From: JANQMY01 sp965228775
GTDB taxonomy: Bacteria > Pseudomonadota > Alphaproteobacteria > JANQMY01
Assembly: GCA_965228775.1 (NCBI GenBank)
Contig: OZ245840.1
Coordinates: forward strand, 1-64,000
Length of the DNA: 64,000 nucleotides
Direction of reading: 5' to 3'
Shown here: positions 1-15,000 of the stretch, one piece after another
Layout: every line of letters starts with the position of its first letter
Position numbering within the stretch: the stretch's first letter is position 1
The notes under the pieces: generated by a model
What the model was told of the DNA's origin: nothing
What the model saw: only the letters and a program-made list of their open reading frames with translations
Database searches by the model: none
Program-made: the position numbers and the translations under genes

Positions 1-2
1 GT

Positions 3-3000
3 GAGGCGAATGGCAATGCGGGACCGTCTTCGGCGACCGGCATTGGAGAGCGTGGCGGCGGTGCCGGCCGAGAGGGTGATAATGGAAGCGCTGCCGAAAC
101 GCCGGCCGCTACTGGTCAGCCCTTAAACGGCACCGAGCCACAGCCGAGCCCGGCGGGCAACCAGAGCGGGGAAGCCCTGATTGCTGAGAACAATGGCGGC
201 GGCCAGACCGGCGGATCTTCGATTGGTCAGCCGTTTCTGCAATTTGCGAGTTTCGAAGGGGGGCCTTTTTCTGTTGACGGGGCATCGGTCATCCCCCTGG
301 CATCCGATCCGGATTTGTCAGGTCTGGCTGATTTCGATGACGCGCTGGCGAGAAGTTCGCTTGAAACGACATCAGATGAAGGAGGTTCGGAAGAAACAAC
401 ACCTGAGAACTCATCTGTAAGCGGAATATCAAATGCCGGTGGTCCGCAAACGCCGGTTTCGGAATCAGCGTCTGATGGCACACCCGTCGGTATTGTTGCT
501 CTGGCAACGGATAGCGATCCTGGTGATACGGTTACGTATTCGCTCGTTGACTCATCCGGCACGGCGCTGACGAGCGGTCCGTTCACTATTGATCCCGTGT
601 CAGGTGTGGTGACGGTAAAAGACGGTTCTTTACTCGATTATGAGTCCGACTCTTCTCATAGCCTCATTGTAAAGGCGAGTTCCAGCGATGGTTCGTCAAG
701 TACGGCGACGTTCACTGTGAACATTGCTGACGAGAATGAAGCGGCGACCTCTGTCACGCTTGATAACCAAGTAACTAGCATTGCCGAGAACGCGGACACC
801 TCGTCGTCGACGAAGGTGGCGGATATCAATGTCACCGACGACGCGCTGGGGACCAATGACCTCACGCTCTCGGGCACGGACGCGGCGAAGTTCGAGATCG
901 TCGACACTGGCGGCAGCTTCGAGCTGCATTTGAAGGCGGGCGTGACCCTCGACCATGAGGCGGACGGTCAGTTCGATGTCACCGTCAATGTGGACGATGC
1001 AACGGTGGGCGGGACGCCCGATGCAAGCCAGGCGTTCAGCCTGTCGGTCACCGATGTGAACGAGGCGCCGACGGCGGTCACGCTTGATAACCAGGTGACC
1101 AGAATCGCGGAGAACAGTGATACGTCGAGTTCGACCAAGGTTGCCGACATCTCGGTGACGGACGACACGCTGGGCACGAACAATTTGTCCTTGAGCGGCA
1201 CGGATGCGGCCAAGTTCGAGATCGTCGACAATGGTGGCAGCTTCGAACTGCATCTGAAGGCGGGCGTCACCCTCGACCATGAGGCGGATGGTCAGTTCGA
1301 CGTGACCGTGCAGGTGGATGATGCAACGGTGGGCGGCACGCCGGATGCGTCCCAGGCGTTCAGCCTGTCGGTCACCGATGTGAACGAGGCCCCGACGGCG
1401 GTCACGCTCGATAATCAAGTCACCTCGATCGCGGAGAACAGTGATACGTCGAGTTCGACCAAGGTTGCCGACATCTCGGTGACGGACGACACGCTGGGCA
1501 CGAACAATTTGTCCTTGAGCGGCACGGATGCGGCCAAGTTCGAGATCGTGGATACTGGCGGCAGCTTCGAACTGCATCTGAAGGCCGGGGTCACCCTCGA
1601 CCATGAGGCGGACGGTCAGTTCGACGTGACCGTGAATGTGGATGATGCGACCGTCGGCGGCACGCCGGACGCGAGCCAGGCGTTCAGCCTGTCGGTCACC
1701 GATGTGAACGAAGCGCCGACGGCGGTCACGCTCGATAATCAAGTGACCAGCATTGCCGAGAACGCGGACACCAGTTCGTCGACGAAGGTCGCGGACATCA
1801 CCGTCACCGACGATGCCCTGGGCACGAACAATCTCACGCTGTCGGGCACGGATGCGGCGAAGTTCGAGATCGTCGACACTGGCGGCAGCTTCGAGCTGCA
1901 CCTGAAGGCCGGGGTGACGTTGGATCATGAGGCGGACGGCCAGTTCGACGTGACCGTGAATGTGGATGATGCCACGGTGGGCGGCACACCGGATGCGTCC
2001 CAGGCGTTCAGCCTGTCGGTCACCGATGTGAACGAAGCGCCGATGGCGATCACGCTCGATAATCAAGTGACCAGCATCGCGGAGAACTCGGACACCACAT
2101 CGTCGACGAAGGTCGCCGATATCTCGGTCACGGACGATGCCTTGGGGACCAACAATCTCACGCTGTCCGGGACCGATGCGGCCAAGTTCGAGATCGTGGA
2201 CACTGGCGGCAGCTTCGAGCTACACCTGAAGGCGGGCGTCACCCTCGACCATGAGGCGGACGGTCAGTTGGATGTGACCGTGAATGTGGACGATGCCAGT
2301 GTGGGCGGCACGCCGGATGCGTCCCAAGCATTCAGCCTGTCGGTCACCGATGTGAACGAAGCGCCGACCGCTGTCACGTTGGATAACCAGGTCACGTCGA
2401 TCGCGGAGAACTCTGACACCACATCGTCCACCAAAGTTGCCGACATCACTGTCACAGACGATGCGCTGGGCACGAACAATCTGACCGTGAGCGGCACGGA
2501 CGCGGCGAAGTTCGAGATTGTGGACAATGGCGGGAACTTCGAGCTGCACCTCAAAGCCGGTGTGACCCTCGACCATGAAGCGGACGGCCAGTTCGACGTG
2601 ACCGTGAATGTGGACGATGCGACCGTGGGCGGCACGCCCGATGCAAGCCAGGCGTTCAGCCTGTCGGTCACCGATGTGAACGAGGCGCCCACGGCGGTCA
2701 CGCTTGATAACCAGGTGACCAGCATCGCGGAGAACTCGGACACCACATCGTCCACCAAGGTTGCCGATATCTCGGTCACCGACGATGCCCTGGGCACGAA
2801 TAATCTCACGCTCTCCGGCACGGATGCCGCCAAGTTCGAGATCGTCGATAATGGCGGCAGCTTCGAACTGCACCTGAAGGCGGGGGTGACCCTCGACCAT
2901 GAGGCGGACGGTCAGTTCGACGTGACCGTCAATGTGGATGATGCCACGGTGGGCGGGACGCCGGATGCGTCGCAGGCGTTCAGTCTGTCGGTCACCGATG

Positions 3001-6000
3001 TGAACGAGGCGCCCACGGCGGTCACGCTTGATAACCAGGTGACCAGCATCGCGGAGAACTCGGACACCACATCGTCCACCAAGGTTGCCGATATCTCGGT
3101 CACCGACGATGCCCTGGGCACGAATAATCTCACGCTCTCCGGCACGGATGCCGCCAAGTTCGAGATCGTCGATAATGGCGGCAGCTTCGAACTGCACCTG
3201 AAGGCGGGGGTGACCCTCGACCATGAGGCGGACGGTCAGTTCGACGTGACCGTCAATGTGGATGATGCCACGGTGGGCGGGACGCCGGATGCGTCGCAGG
3301 CGTTCAGCCTGTCGGTCACCGATGTGAACGAAGCGCCGACGGCGGTCACGCTCGATAATCAAGTGACCAGCATTGCCGAGAACGCGGACACCAGTTCGTC
3401 GACGAAGGTCGCGGACATCACCGTCACCGACGATGCCCTGGGCACGAACAATCTCACGCTGTCGGGCACGGATGCGGCGAAGTTCGAGATCGTCGACACT
3501 GGCGGCAGCTTCGAGCTGCACCTGAAGGCCGGGGTGACGTTGGATCATGAGGCGGACGGCCAGTTCGACGTGACCGTGAATGTGGATGATGCCACGGTGG
3601 GCGGCACACCGGATGCGTCCCAGGCGTTCAGCCTGTCGGTCACCGATGTGAACGAAGCGCCGATGGCGATCACGCTCGATAATCAAGTGACCAGCATCGC
3701 GGAGAACTCGGACACCACATCGTCGACGAAGGTCGCCGATATCTCGGTCACGGACGATGCCTTGGGGACCAACAATCTCACGCTGTCCGGGACCGATGCG
3801 GCCAAGTTCGAGATCGTGGACACTGGCGGCAGCTTCGAGCTACACCTGAAGGCGGGCGTCACCCTCGACCATGAGGCGGACGGTCAGTTGGATGTGACCG
3901 TGAATGTGGACGATGCCAGTGTGGGCGGCACGCCGGATGCGTCCCAAGCATTCAGCCTGTCGGTCACCGATGTGAACGAAGCGCCGACCGCTGTCACGTT
4001 GGATAACCAGGTCACGTCGATCGCGGAGAACTCTGACACCACATCGTCCACCAAAGTTGCCGACATCACTGTCACAGACGATGCGCTGGGCACGAACAAT
4101 CTGACCGTGAGCGGCACGGACGCGGCGAAGTTCGAGATTGTGGACAATGGCGGGAACTTCGAGCTGCACCTCAAAGCCGGTGTGACCCTCGACCATGAAG
4201 CGGACGGCCAGTTCGACGTGACCGTGAATGTGGACGATGCGACCGTGGGCGGCACGCCCGATGCAAGCCAGGCGTTCAGCCTGTCGGTCACCGATGTGAA
4301 CGAGGCGCCCACGGCGGTCACGCTTGATAACCAGGTGACCAGCATCGCGGAGAACTCGGACACCACATCGTCCACCAAGGTTGCCGATATCTCGGTCACC
4401 GACGATGCCCTGGGCACGAATAATCTCACGCTCTCCGGCACGGATGCCGCCAAGTTCGAGATCGTCGATAATGGCGGCAGCTTCGAACTGCACCTGAAGG
4501 CGGGGGTGACCCTCGACCATGAGGCGGACGGTCAGTTCGACGTGACCGTCAATGTGGATGATGCCACGGTGGGCGGGACGCCGGATGCGTCGCAGGCGTT
4601 CAGTCTGTCGGTCACCGATGTGAACGAGGCGCCCACGGCGGTCACGCTTGATAACCAGGTGACCAGCATCGCGGAGAACTCGGACACCACATCGTCCACC
4701 AAGGTTGCCGATATCTCGGTCACCGACGATGCCCTGGGCACGAATAATCTCACGCTCTCCGGCACGGATGCCGCCAAGTTCGAGATCGTCGATAATGGCG
4801 GCAGCTTCGAACTGCACCTGAAGGCGGGGGTGACCCTCGACCATGAGGCGGACGGTCAGTTCGACGTGACCGTCAATGTGGATGATGCCACGGTGGGCGG
4901 GACGCCGGATGCGTCGCAGGCGTTCAGCCTGACGGTCACCGATGTGAACGAAGCGCCGACGGCGGTGACCCTGGACAATCAGGTCACGTCCATTGCGGAG
5001 AACAGTGATACGTCGAGCTCGACCAAGGTCGCGGACATTGACGTCACCGACGACGGTCTGGGCACGAACAATTTGTCCCTGAGCGGCACGGACGCCGCCA
5101 AGTTCGAGATCGTCGACACTGGCGGCAGCTTCGAGCTGCATCTGAAGGCGGGGGTTACCCTCGACCACGAAGCGGACGGCCAGTTCGACGTGACCGTCAA
5201 TGTGGACGATGCCACCGTCGGCGGCACGCCGGATGCGTCTCAAGCCTTCTCGCTCAGTGTGACGGATGTGAACGAAGCCCCGACGGCGGTGACCCTGGAT
5301 AACCAGGTGACCAGCATCGCGGAGAATAGCGACACGTCGGGCTCGACGAAGGTCGCGGACATCACCGTCACCGATGATGCCCTGGGCACCAACAACCTGA
5401 CGCTCTCGGGCACCGATGCCGCCAAGTTCGAGATCGTCGATAATGGCGGCAGCTTCGAGCTGCATCTGAAGGGGGGGGTCACCCTCGACCATGAGGTGGA
5501 CGGTCAGTTCGACGTGACCGTCAATGTGGACGATGCGACGGTGGGCGGGACGCCGGACGCGAGCCAGGCCTTCTCGTTGACTGTAACGGACGTCAACGAA
5601 GCGCCGACGGCGGTCACCCTGGACAATCAGGTCACGTCCATTGCGGAGAACTCGGATACGACGTCCTCCACAAAGGTGGCCGATATCTCGGTGACCGACG
5701 ATGCGCTGGGCACCAACAATCTCACGCTGTCCGGCACGGATGCGGCGAAGTTCGAGATTGTCGACACTGGCGGCAGCTTCGAGCTGCATCTGAAGGCAGG
5801 GGTTACCCTCGACCATGAGGCGGACGGCCAGTTCGATGTGACCGTGAATGTGGACGATGCCACTGTGGGCGGGACGCCGGACGCAAGCCAGGCGTTCAGC
5901 CTGTCGGTCACCGATGTGAACGAGGCGCCCACAGCGGTCACCCTCGACAATCAGGTCACCTCCATCGCGGAAAACTCGGACACAACATCGTCAACGAAGG

Positions 6001-9000
6001 TGGCGGACATCTCGGTGACCGATGACGCACTGGGCACGAACAACCTCACGCTCTCCGGCACCGACGCGGCGAAGTTCGAGATCGTCGATAATGGCGGCAG
6101 CTTCGAACTGCATTTGAAGGCCGGTGTTACCCTTGATCATGAGGCGGACGGTCAGTTCGACGTGACCGTGAATGTGGACGACGCCGGTGTCGGCGGCACG
6201 CCCGATGCGTCCCAAGCCTTCAGCCTAACGGTCACCGATGTGAACGAAGCCCCGACGGCGGTGACCCTGGACAACCAGGTCACGTCGATCGCGGAGAACT
6301 CGGATACGTCGAGCTCCACCAAGGTTGCCGATATCTCGGTGACGGACGATGCGCTGGGCACCAACAATCTCACACTGTCCGGCACGGATGCGGCGAAGTT
6401 CGAGATCGTGGACACTGGCGGCAGCTTCGAACTGCATCTGAAGGCGGGGGTCACCCTCGATCATGAGGCGGATGGTCAGCTCGACGTGACCGTGCAGGTG
6501 GATGATGCCAGCGTCGGTGGGACACCGGATGCGTCCCAAGCATTCAGCCTGACGGTCACCGATGTGAACGAAGCGCCGACGGCGGTGACCCTGGACAACC
6601 AGGTCACGAGTATTGCCGAGAACAGCGATACGTCGAGCTCCACCAAGGTGGCCGACATTAACGTCACCGACGACGGGCTGGGAACGAACGACCTCACGCT
6701 CAGCGGTGCCGATGCGGACAAGTTCGAGATCGTTGATACTGGCGGGAATTTCGAGCTGCATCTGAAGGCGGGCGTGACCCTCGACCATGAGGCGGACGGT
6801 CAATTCGATGTGACCGTGAATGTGGATGATGCGACCGTAGGCGGCACGCCGGACGCGTCTCAAGCCTTCAGCCTAACGGTCACCGATGTGAACGAGGCGC
6901 CGACGGCGGTCACACTGGATAATCAGGTGACCAGCATCGCTGAGAACGCGGACACCAGTTCGTCGACGAAGGTCGCGGACATCACCGTCACCGACGATGC
7001 CCTGGGCACGAACAATCTGACCTTGAGCGGCACGGATGCGGCGAAGTTCGAGATCGTTGATACTGGCGGCAGCTTCGAACTGCATTTGAAGGCCGGCGTC
7101 ACCCTCGACCACGAGGCGGACGGCCAGTTCGACGTGATCGTGCAGGTGGATGATGCCAGTGTGGGCGGGACGCCGGACGCGTCTCAAGCCTTCTCGTTGA
7201 CTGTGACGGACGTCAATGAAGCACCGACGGCGGTGACGCTTGATAATCAAGTGACGTCGATTGCGGAGAACAGCGACACCAGTTCGTCAACGAAGGTGGC
7301 GGACATCTCGGTGACCGATGACGCACTGGGCACGAATAATCTGACGCTCTCGGGCACCGACGCCGCCATGTTCGAGATTGTGGACACTGGCGGCAGCTTC
7401 GAGCTGCATCTGAAGGCGGGCGTGACCCTCGACCATGAGGCGGATGGTCAATTCGACGTGACCGTGAACGTCGATGACGCAACGGTGGGCGGCACGCCGG
7501 ACGCCAGTCAGGCGTTCAGCCTAACGGTCACCGATGTGAACGAGGCGCCGACGGCGGTCACCCTCGACAACCAGGTGACCAGCATTGCCGAGAACAGCGA
7601 CACCAGTTCGTCAACGAAGGTGGCGGACATCTCGGTGACCGATGACGCACTGGGCACGAATAATCTGACGCTCTCGGGCACCGACGCCGCCAAGTTCGAG
7701 ATTGTGGACACTGGCGGCAGCTTCGAGCTGCATCTGAAGGCGGGCGTGACCCTCGACCATGAGGCGGATGGTCAATTCGACGTGACCGTCAATGTGGATG
7801 ATGCGACCGTCGGCGGGACGCCGGATGCGTCCCAAGCATTCAGCCTGACGGTCACCGATGTGAACGAAGCGCCGACAGCGGTGACCCTGGACAATCAGGT
7901 CACGTCCATCGCGGAGAACAGCGACACGTCGAGCTCCACCAAGGTTGCGGACATTAATGTCACCGATGATGCACTGGGCACCAACAACCTCACGCTCTCC
8001 GGCACGGATGCGGCGAAGTTCGAGATTGTGGACAATAGCGGCAGCTTCGAACTGCATCTGAAGGCGGGCGTCACCCTCGACCACGAAGCGGATGGCCAGT
8101 TCGACGTGACCGTGAATGTGGATGACGCGGCGGTCGGCGGGACACCGGATGCAAGCCAGGCGTTCAGCCTGACGGTCACCGATGTGAACGAGGCGCCGAC
8201 GGCGGTCACCCTGGACAACCAGGTCACGTCGATTGCGGAGAACAGCGACACGTCGAGCTCCACAAAGGTGGCCGATATCTCGGTGACCGACGATGCGCTG
8301 GGCACGAACAACCTGACACTGTCCGGCACGGATGCGGCGAAGTTCGAGATCGTCGACACTGGCGGCAGTTTCGAGCTGCATCTGAAGGCGGGGGTGACCC
8401 TCGACCATGAGGCGGACGGCCAGTTCGACGTGACCGTGAATGTGGACGATGCCACGGTGGGCGGGACGCCCGATGCGAGCCGGGCCTTCTCGTTGACTGT
8501 GACGGATGTGAACGAGGCGCCGACCGCTGTCACGCTTGATAACCAAGTAACTGGTATTGCCGAGAACGCGGACACCTCGTCGTCGACGAAGGTGGCGGAC
8601 ATCTCGGTGACCGACGATGCGCTGGGCACGAACAACCTGACGCTCTCGGGTGCCGATGCGGCCAAGTTCGAGATCGTGGACACTGGCGGGAACTTCGAGC
8701 TGCACCTCAAGGCGGGCGTCACCCTCGACCATGAGGCGGACGGCCAGTTCGACGTGACCGTCAATGTGGACGATGCCACGGTGGGCGGAACGCCGGATGC
8801 AAGCCAAGCGTTCAGCCTGTCGGTCACCGATGTGAACGAAGCGCCAACCGCGGTGACCTTGGACAATCAGGTCACCTCGATCGCTGAGAACAGCGACACG
8901 TCGAGCTCCACAAAGGTGGCCGATATCTCGGTGACGGACGACGCGCTGGGCACCAACAACCTCACGCTCTCGGGCACGGATGCGGCGAAGTTCGAGATCG

Positions 9001-12000
9001 TCGACACTGGCGGCAGCTTCGAGCTGCACCTGAAGGCGGGGGTGACCCTCGACCATGAGGCGGACGGCCAGTTCGACGTGACCGTGAATGTGGACGATGC
9101 GACGGTTGGCGGCACGCCGGATGCGAGCCAGGTCTTCAGCCTGTCGGTCACCGATGTGAACGAAGCGCCGACGGCGGTCACCCTCGACAACCAGGTCACG
9201 AGCATTGAGGAGAACAGTGATACGTCGAGCTCGACCAAGGTGGCCGATATCTCGGTGACCGACGACGCGCTGGGCACGAACACTCTCACGCTCTCCGGCA
9301 CGGATGCGGCCAAGTTCGAGATCGTCGATAATGGCGGGAACTTCGAACTGCATCTGAAGGCGGGCGTCACCCTCGACCATGAGGCGGACGGCCAGTTCGA
9401 TGTCACCGTGAATGTGGATGACGCCACCGTCGGCGGCACGCCGGATGCGAGCCAGGCCTTCAGCCTGTCGGTCACCGATGTGAACGAGGCGCCGACCGCG
9501 GTCACGCTCGATAATCAAGTAACCAGCATCGCCGAGAACAGTGATACGTCGAGCTCCACCAAGGTGGCCGATATCTCGGTGACAGACGATGCCCTGGGCA
9601 CCAACAATCTCATGCTCTCCGGTACCGACGCGGCGAAGTTCGAGATCGTGGACAATGGCGGCAACTTCGAACTGCATCTGAAGGCCGGTGTCACCCTCGA
9701 CCATGAGGCGGACGGTCAGTTCGATGTGACCGTCAATGTGGATGATGCCACCGTGGGCGGGACGCCGGATGCAAGCCAGGCGTTCAGCCTATCGGTCACC
9801 GATGTGAACGAGGCCCCGACGGCGGTGACCCTGGACAACCAGGTCACCTCCATCGCGGAGAACTCGGACACCACATCGTCCACCAAGGTCGCGGACATTA
9901 ACGTCACCGACGATGCGCTGGGCACGAACAATCTGACCTTGAGCGGCACGGACGCCGCCAAGTTCGAGATCGTGGACACTGGCGGCAGCTTCGAGCTGCA
10001 TCTGAAGGCGGGCGTCACCCTCGACCATGAGGCGGATGGTCAGTTCGACGTGACCGTCAATGTGGACGATGCCACGGTCGGCGGCACGCCGGACGCGAGC
10101 CAGGCGTTCTCGCTCAGCGTGACGGACGTCAATGAAGCACCCACGGCGGTCACGCTTGATAATCAGGTCACGTCGATTGCGGAGAACAGCGATACGTCGA
10201 GCTCCACAAAGGTGGCCGACATTAACGTCACCGACGATGCGCTGGGCACGAACAACCTGACGCTGTCCGGCACCGATGCGGCGAAGTTCGAGATCGTGGA
10301 CAATGGCGGCAGCTTCGAGCTGCATCTGAAGGCGGGTGTCACCCTCGACCACGAGGCGGATGGTCAGTTCGATGTGACCGTCAATGTGGACGATGCCACG
10401 GTGGGCGGGACGCCGGACGCAAGCCAAGCGTTCAGCCTGTCGGTGACCGATGTGAACGAGGCGCCGACGGCGGTCACGCTCGATAACCAAGTCACGTCGA
10501 TCGCGGAGAACAGCGATACGTCGAGCTCCACCAAGGTCGCCGACATCAATGTCACCGACGATGCCTTGGGCACGAACAATCTGACCTTGAGCGGCACGGA
10601 TGCGGCCAAGTTCGAGATCGTCGACACTGGCGGCAGTTTCGAGCTGCATCTGAAGGCGGGCGTCACCCTCGACCACGAGGCGGACGGCCAGTTCGACGTG
10701 ACCGTGAATGTGGATGATGCCACGGTTGGCGGGACGCCGGACGCGAGCCAGGCGTTCAGCCTATCGGTCACCGATGTGAACGAGGCCCCGACGGCGGTGA
10801 CTCTGGACAATCAGGTCACCTCCATCGCGGAGAACTCGGACACCAGTTCGTCGACGAAGGTCGCCGATATCACAGTCACGGACGATGCCCTGGGCACGAA
10901 CAACCTCACGCTCTCCGGCACGGACGCGGCCAAGTTCGAGATCGTGGACAATGGCGGCAGTTTCGAATTGCATTTGAAGGCGGGGGTGACCCTCGACCAT
11001 GAAGCGGATGGCCAGTTCGATGTCACCGTCAATGTGGATGATGCCACGGTTGGCGGGACGCCGGACGCGAGCCAGGCGTTCAGCCTATCGGTCACCGATG
11101 TGAACGAGGCCCCGACGGCGGTGACTCTGGACAATCAGGTCACCTCCATCGCGGAGAACTCGGACACCAGTTCGTCGACGAAGGTCGCCGATATCACAGT
11201 CACGGACGATGCCCTGGGCACGAACAACCTCACGCTCTCCGGCACGGACGCGGCCAAGTTCGAGATCGTGGACAATGGCGGCAGTTTCGAATTGCATTTG
11301 AAGGCGGGGGTGACCCTCGACCATGAGGCGGATGGCCAGTTCGATGTCACCGTCAATGTGGACGATGCCACGGTGGGCGGCACACCGGATGCGTCGCAAG
11401 CCTTCTCGTTGACGGTGACCGATGTGAACGAGGCGCCGACAGCGGTCACGCTTGATAATCAAGTGACCAGCATCGCCGAGAACTCGGATACGAGTTCCTC
11501 CACCAAAGTTGCGGACGTCACAGTCACGGACGACGCGCTGGGGACCAATGATCTCACGCTCTCGGGCACCGATGCGGACAAGTTCGAGATTGTGGATAAT
11601 GGCGGGAACTTCGAACTGCACTTGAAGGCGGGCGTCACCCTCGACCATGAGGCGGACGGTCAGTTCGATGTGACCGTGAATGTGGACGACGCCACTGTAG
11701 GCGGGACGCCCGATGCGTCGCAGGCCTTCAGCCTGTCGGTCACTGATGTGAACGAGGCCCCGACGGCGGTGACCCTGGACAACCAGGTCACGTCGATTGC
11801 AGAGAACAGCGACACGTCGAGTTCGACCAAGGTCGCTGATATCTCTGTGACCGACGATGCCTTGGGGACGAACAGTCTCACGCTGTCCGGTACGGACGCG
11901 GCGAAGTTCGAGATTGTGGACACTGGCGGCAGCTTCGAGCTCCATTTGAAGGCGGGGGTGACCCTCGACCACGAGGCGGATGGTCAGTTCGATGTGACCG

Positions 12001-15000
12001 TCAATGTGGACGATGCCACGGTGGGCGGGACGCCGGACGCAAGCCAAGCGTTCAGCCTGTCGGTGACCGATGTGAACGAGGCGCCGACGGCGGTCACGCT
12101 CGATAACCAAGTCACGTCGATCGCGGAGAACAGCGATACGTCGAGCTCCACCAAGGTCGCCGACATCAATGTCACCGACGATGCCTTGGGCACGAACAAT
12201 CTGACCTTGAGCGGCACGGATGCGGCCAAGTTCGAGATCGTCGACACTGGCGGCAGTTTCGAGCTGCATCTGAAGGCGGGCGTCACCCTCGACCACGAGG
12301 CGGACGGCCAGTTCGACGTGACCGTCAATGTGGACGACGCCACGGTGGGCGGGACGCCCGATGCGTCTCAAGCCTTCTCGTTGACTGTGACGGACGTCAA
12401 TGAAGCACCGACCGCGGTGACCCTGGACAATCAGGTCACGTCCATCGCGGAGAACAGCGATACGTCGAGCTCGACCAAGGTCGCCGATATCTCGGTGACC
12501 GACGATGCGCTGGGCACGAACACTTTGACCTTGAGCGGTACGGACGCCGCGAAGTTCGAGATCGTGGACACTGGCGGCAGCTTCGAACTGCATCTGAAGG
12601 CCGGTGTCACCCTCGACCATGAGGCGGACGGCCGGTTCGATGTGACCGTCAATGTGGATGATGCGACCGTCGGGGGCACACCGGATGCAAGCCAGGCGTT
12701 CAGCCTGTCGGTCACCGATGTGAACGAGGCCCCGACCGCGGTGACCCTGGACAATCAGGTGACCAGCATTGCCGAGAACTCTGACACCAGTTCGTCCACC
12801 AAGGTGGCGGACATTAACGTCACCGATGATGCGCTCGGCACGAACAATCTGACCTTGAGCGGTACGGACGCCGCGAAGTTCGAGATCGTGGACACTGGCG
12901 GCAGCTTCGAGCTGCATTTGAAGGCCGGGGTGACGTTGGATCATGAGGCCGACGGCCAGTTCGATGTGACCGTTAATGTGGATGATGCGACCGTCGGCAG
13001 CACGCCGGATGCGTCGCAAGCCTTCTCGCTCAGCGTGACGGACGTCAACGAGGCGCCGACGGCGGTGACCCTGGACAACCAGGTCACGTCGATCGCCGAG
13101 AACTCGGACACCACATCGTCCACCAAGGTGGCCGATATCTCGGTGACCGACGATGCGCTGGGCACGAACACTCTCACGCTGTCGGGCACCGATGCGGCGA
13201 AGTTCGAGATTGTGGACACTGGCGGCAGCTTCGAGCTGCATCTGAAGGCGGGCGTCGCCCTCGACCATGAGACGGATGGCCAGTTCGATGTGACCGTCAA
13301 TGTGGATGATGCCAGTGTGGGCGGTACGCCGGATGCGAGCCAAGCCTTCTCTTTGACTGTGACGGATGTGAACGAGGCCCCGACCGCGGTGACCTTGGAC
13401 AACCAGGTCACCTCCATCGCCGAGAACAGCGACACCAGTTCGTCCACGAAGGTGGCGGACATTAATGTCACCGACGATGCGCTGGGCACGAACAATCTTA
13501 CGCTCTCGGGCACGGATGCGGCGAAGTTCGAGATCGTGGACACTGGCGGGAACTTTGAGCTGCATCTGAAGGCCGGCGTCACCCTCGACCATGAGGCGGA
13601 CGGCCAGTTCGATGTGACCGTCAATGTGGACGATGCCACGGTGGGCGGCACGCCCGATGCAAGCCAGGCGTTCAGCCTGTCGGTCACCGATGTGAACGAA
13701 GCCCCGACCGCGGTGACCTTGGACAACCAGGTGACGTCCATCGCGGAGAACAGCGATACGTCGAGTTCGACCAAGGTCGCTGATATCTCTGTGACCGACG
13801 ACGGGTTGGGCACGAACAGTCTCACGCTGTCCGGGACCGATGCGGCGAAGTTCGAGATTGTCGATACTGGCGGCAGCTTCGAGCTGCATCTGAAGGCGGG
13901 GGTGACCCTCGACCATGAAGCGGATGGCCAGTTCGATGTGACCGTCAATGTGGATGATGCCAGTGTGGGCGGTACGCCGGATGCGAGCCAAGCCTTCTCG
14001 TTGACGGTCACCGATGTGAATGAAGCCCCGACGGCGGTCACGCTCGATAACCAGGTCACCTCCATCGCCGAGAACTCGGACACCACATCGTCCACGAAGG
14101 TCGCCGACATCTCGGTGACCGACGATGCGCTGGGCACGAACAATCTGACGCTCTCGGGCACGGATGCGGCGAAGTTCGAGATCGTCGATACTGGCGGCAG
14201 CTTCGAGCTGCATCTGAAGGCGGGCGTCACCCTCGATCATGAGGCGGACGGCCAGTTCGATGTGACCGTGAATGTGGACGATGCCACGGTGGGCGGGACG
14301 CCGGATGCGTCCCAGGCGTTCAGCCTGTCGGTGACCGATGTCAACGAAGCACCGACGGCGGTGACCTTGGACAACCAGGTCACGAGCATTGCCGAGAACA
14401 GCGATACGTCGAGCTCCACAAAGGTGGCCGATATCTCGGTGACTGACGACGCGCTGGGCACGAACGCTCTCACGCTGTCCGGGACCGATGCCGCCGAGTT
14501 CGAGATTGTGGATAATGGCGGCAGCTTCGAGCTGCACCTGAAGGCCGGGGTCACCCTCGATCATGAGGCGGACGGCCAGTTCGATGTGACCGTCAATGTG
14601 GACGATGCAACGGTGGGCGGCACGCCGGATGCGTCTCAAGCGTTCAGCCTGTCGGTCACCGATGTGAACGAGGCACCGACGGCGGTGACCCTGGACAATC
14701 AAGTGACCAGCATCGCGGAGAACAGCGATACGTCGAGTTCGACCAAGGTGGCCGATATCTCGGTGACCGATGATGCGCTGGGCACGAACAATCTCACGCT
14801 GTCGGGCACGGACGCGGCGAAGTTCGAGATCGTCGACACTGGCGGCAGCTTCGAGCTGCACCTGAAGGCGGGGGTGACCCTCGACCATGAGGCGGACGGC
14901 CAGTTCGATGTGACCGTCAATGTGGATGATGCCAGTGTGGGCGGCACGCCGGATGCAAGCCAAGCGTTCAGCCTGTCGGTCACCGATGTGAACGAGGCGC

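Noticed and set aside
315..317. TTG as the start of the giant adhesin
   Set aside because: The frame is open back to base 3 with linker-like coding sequence and there is no ribosome site; the true start is beyond the left edge.
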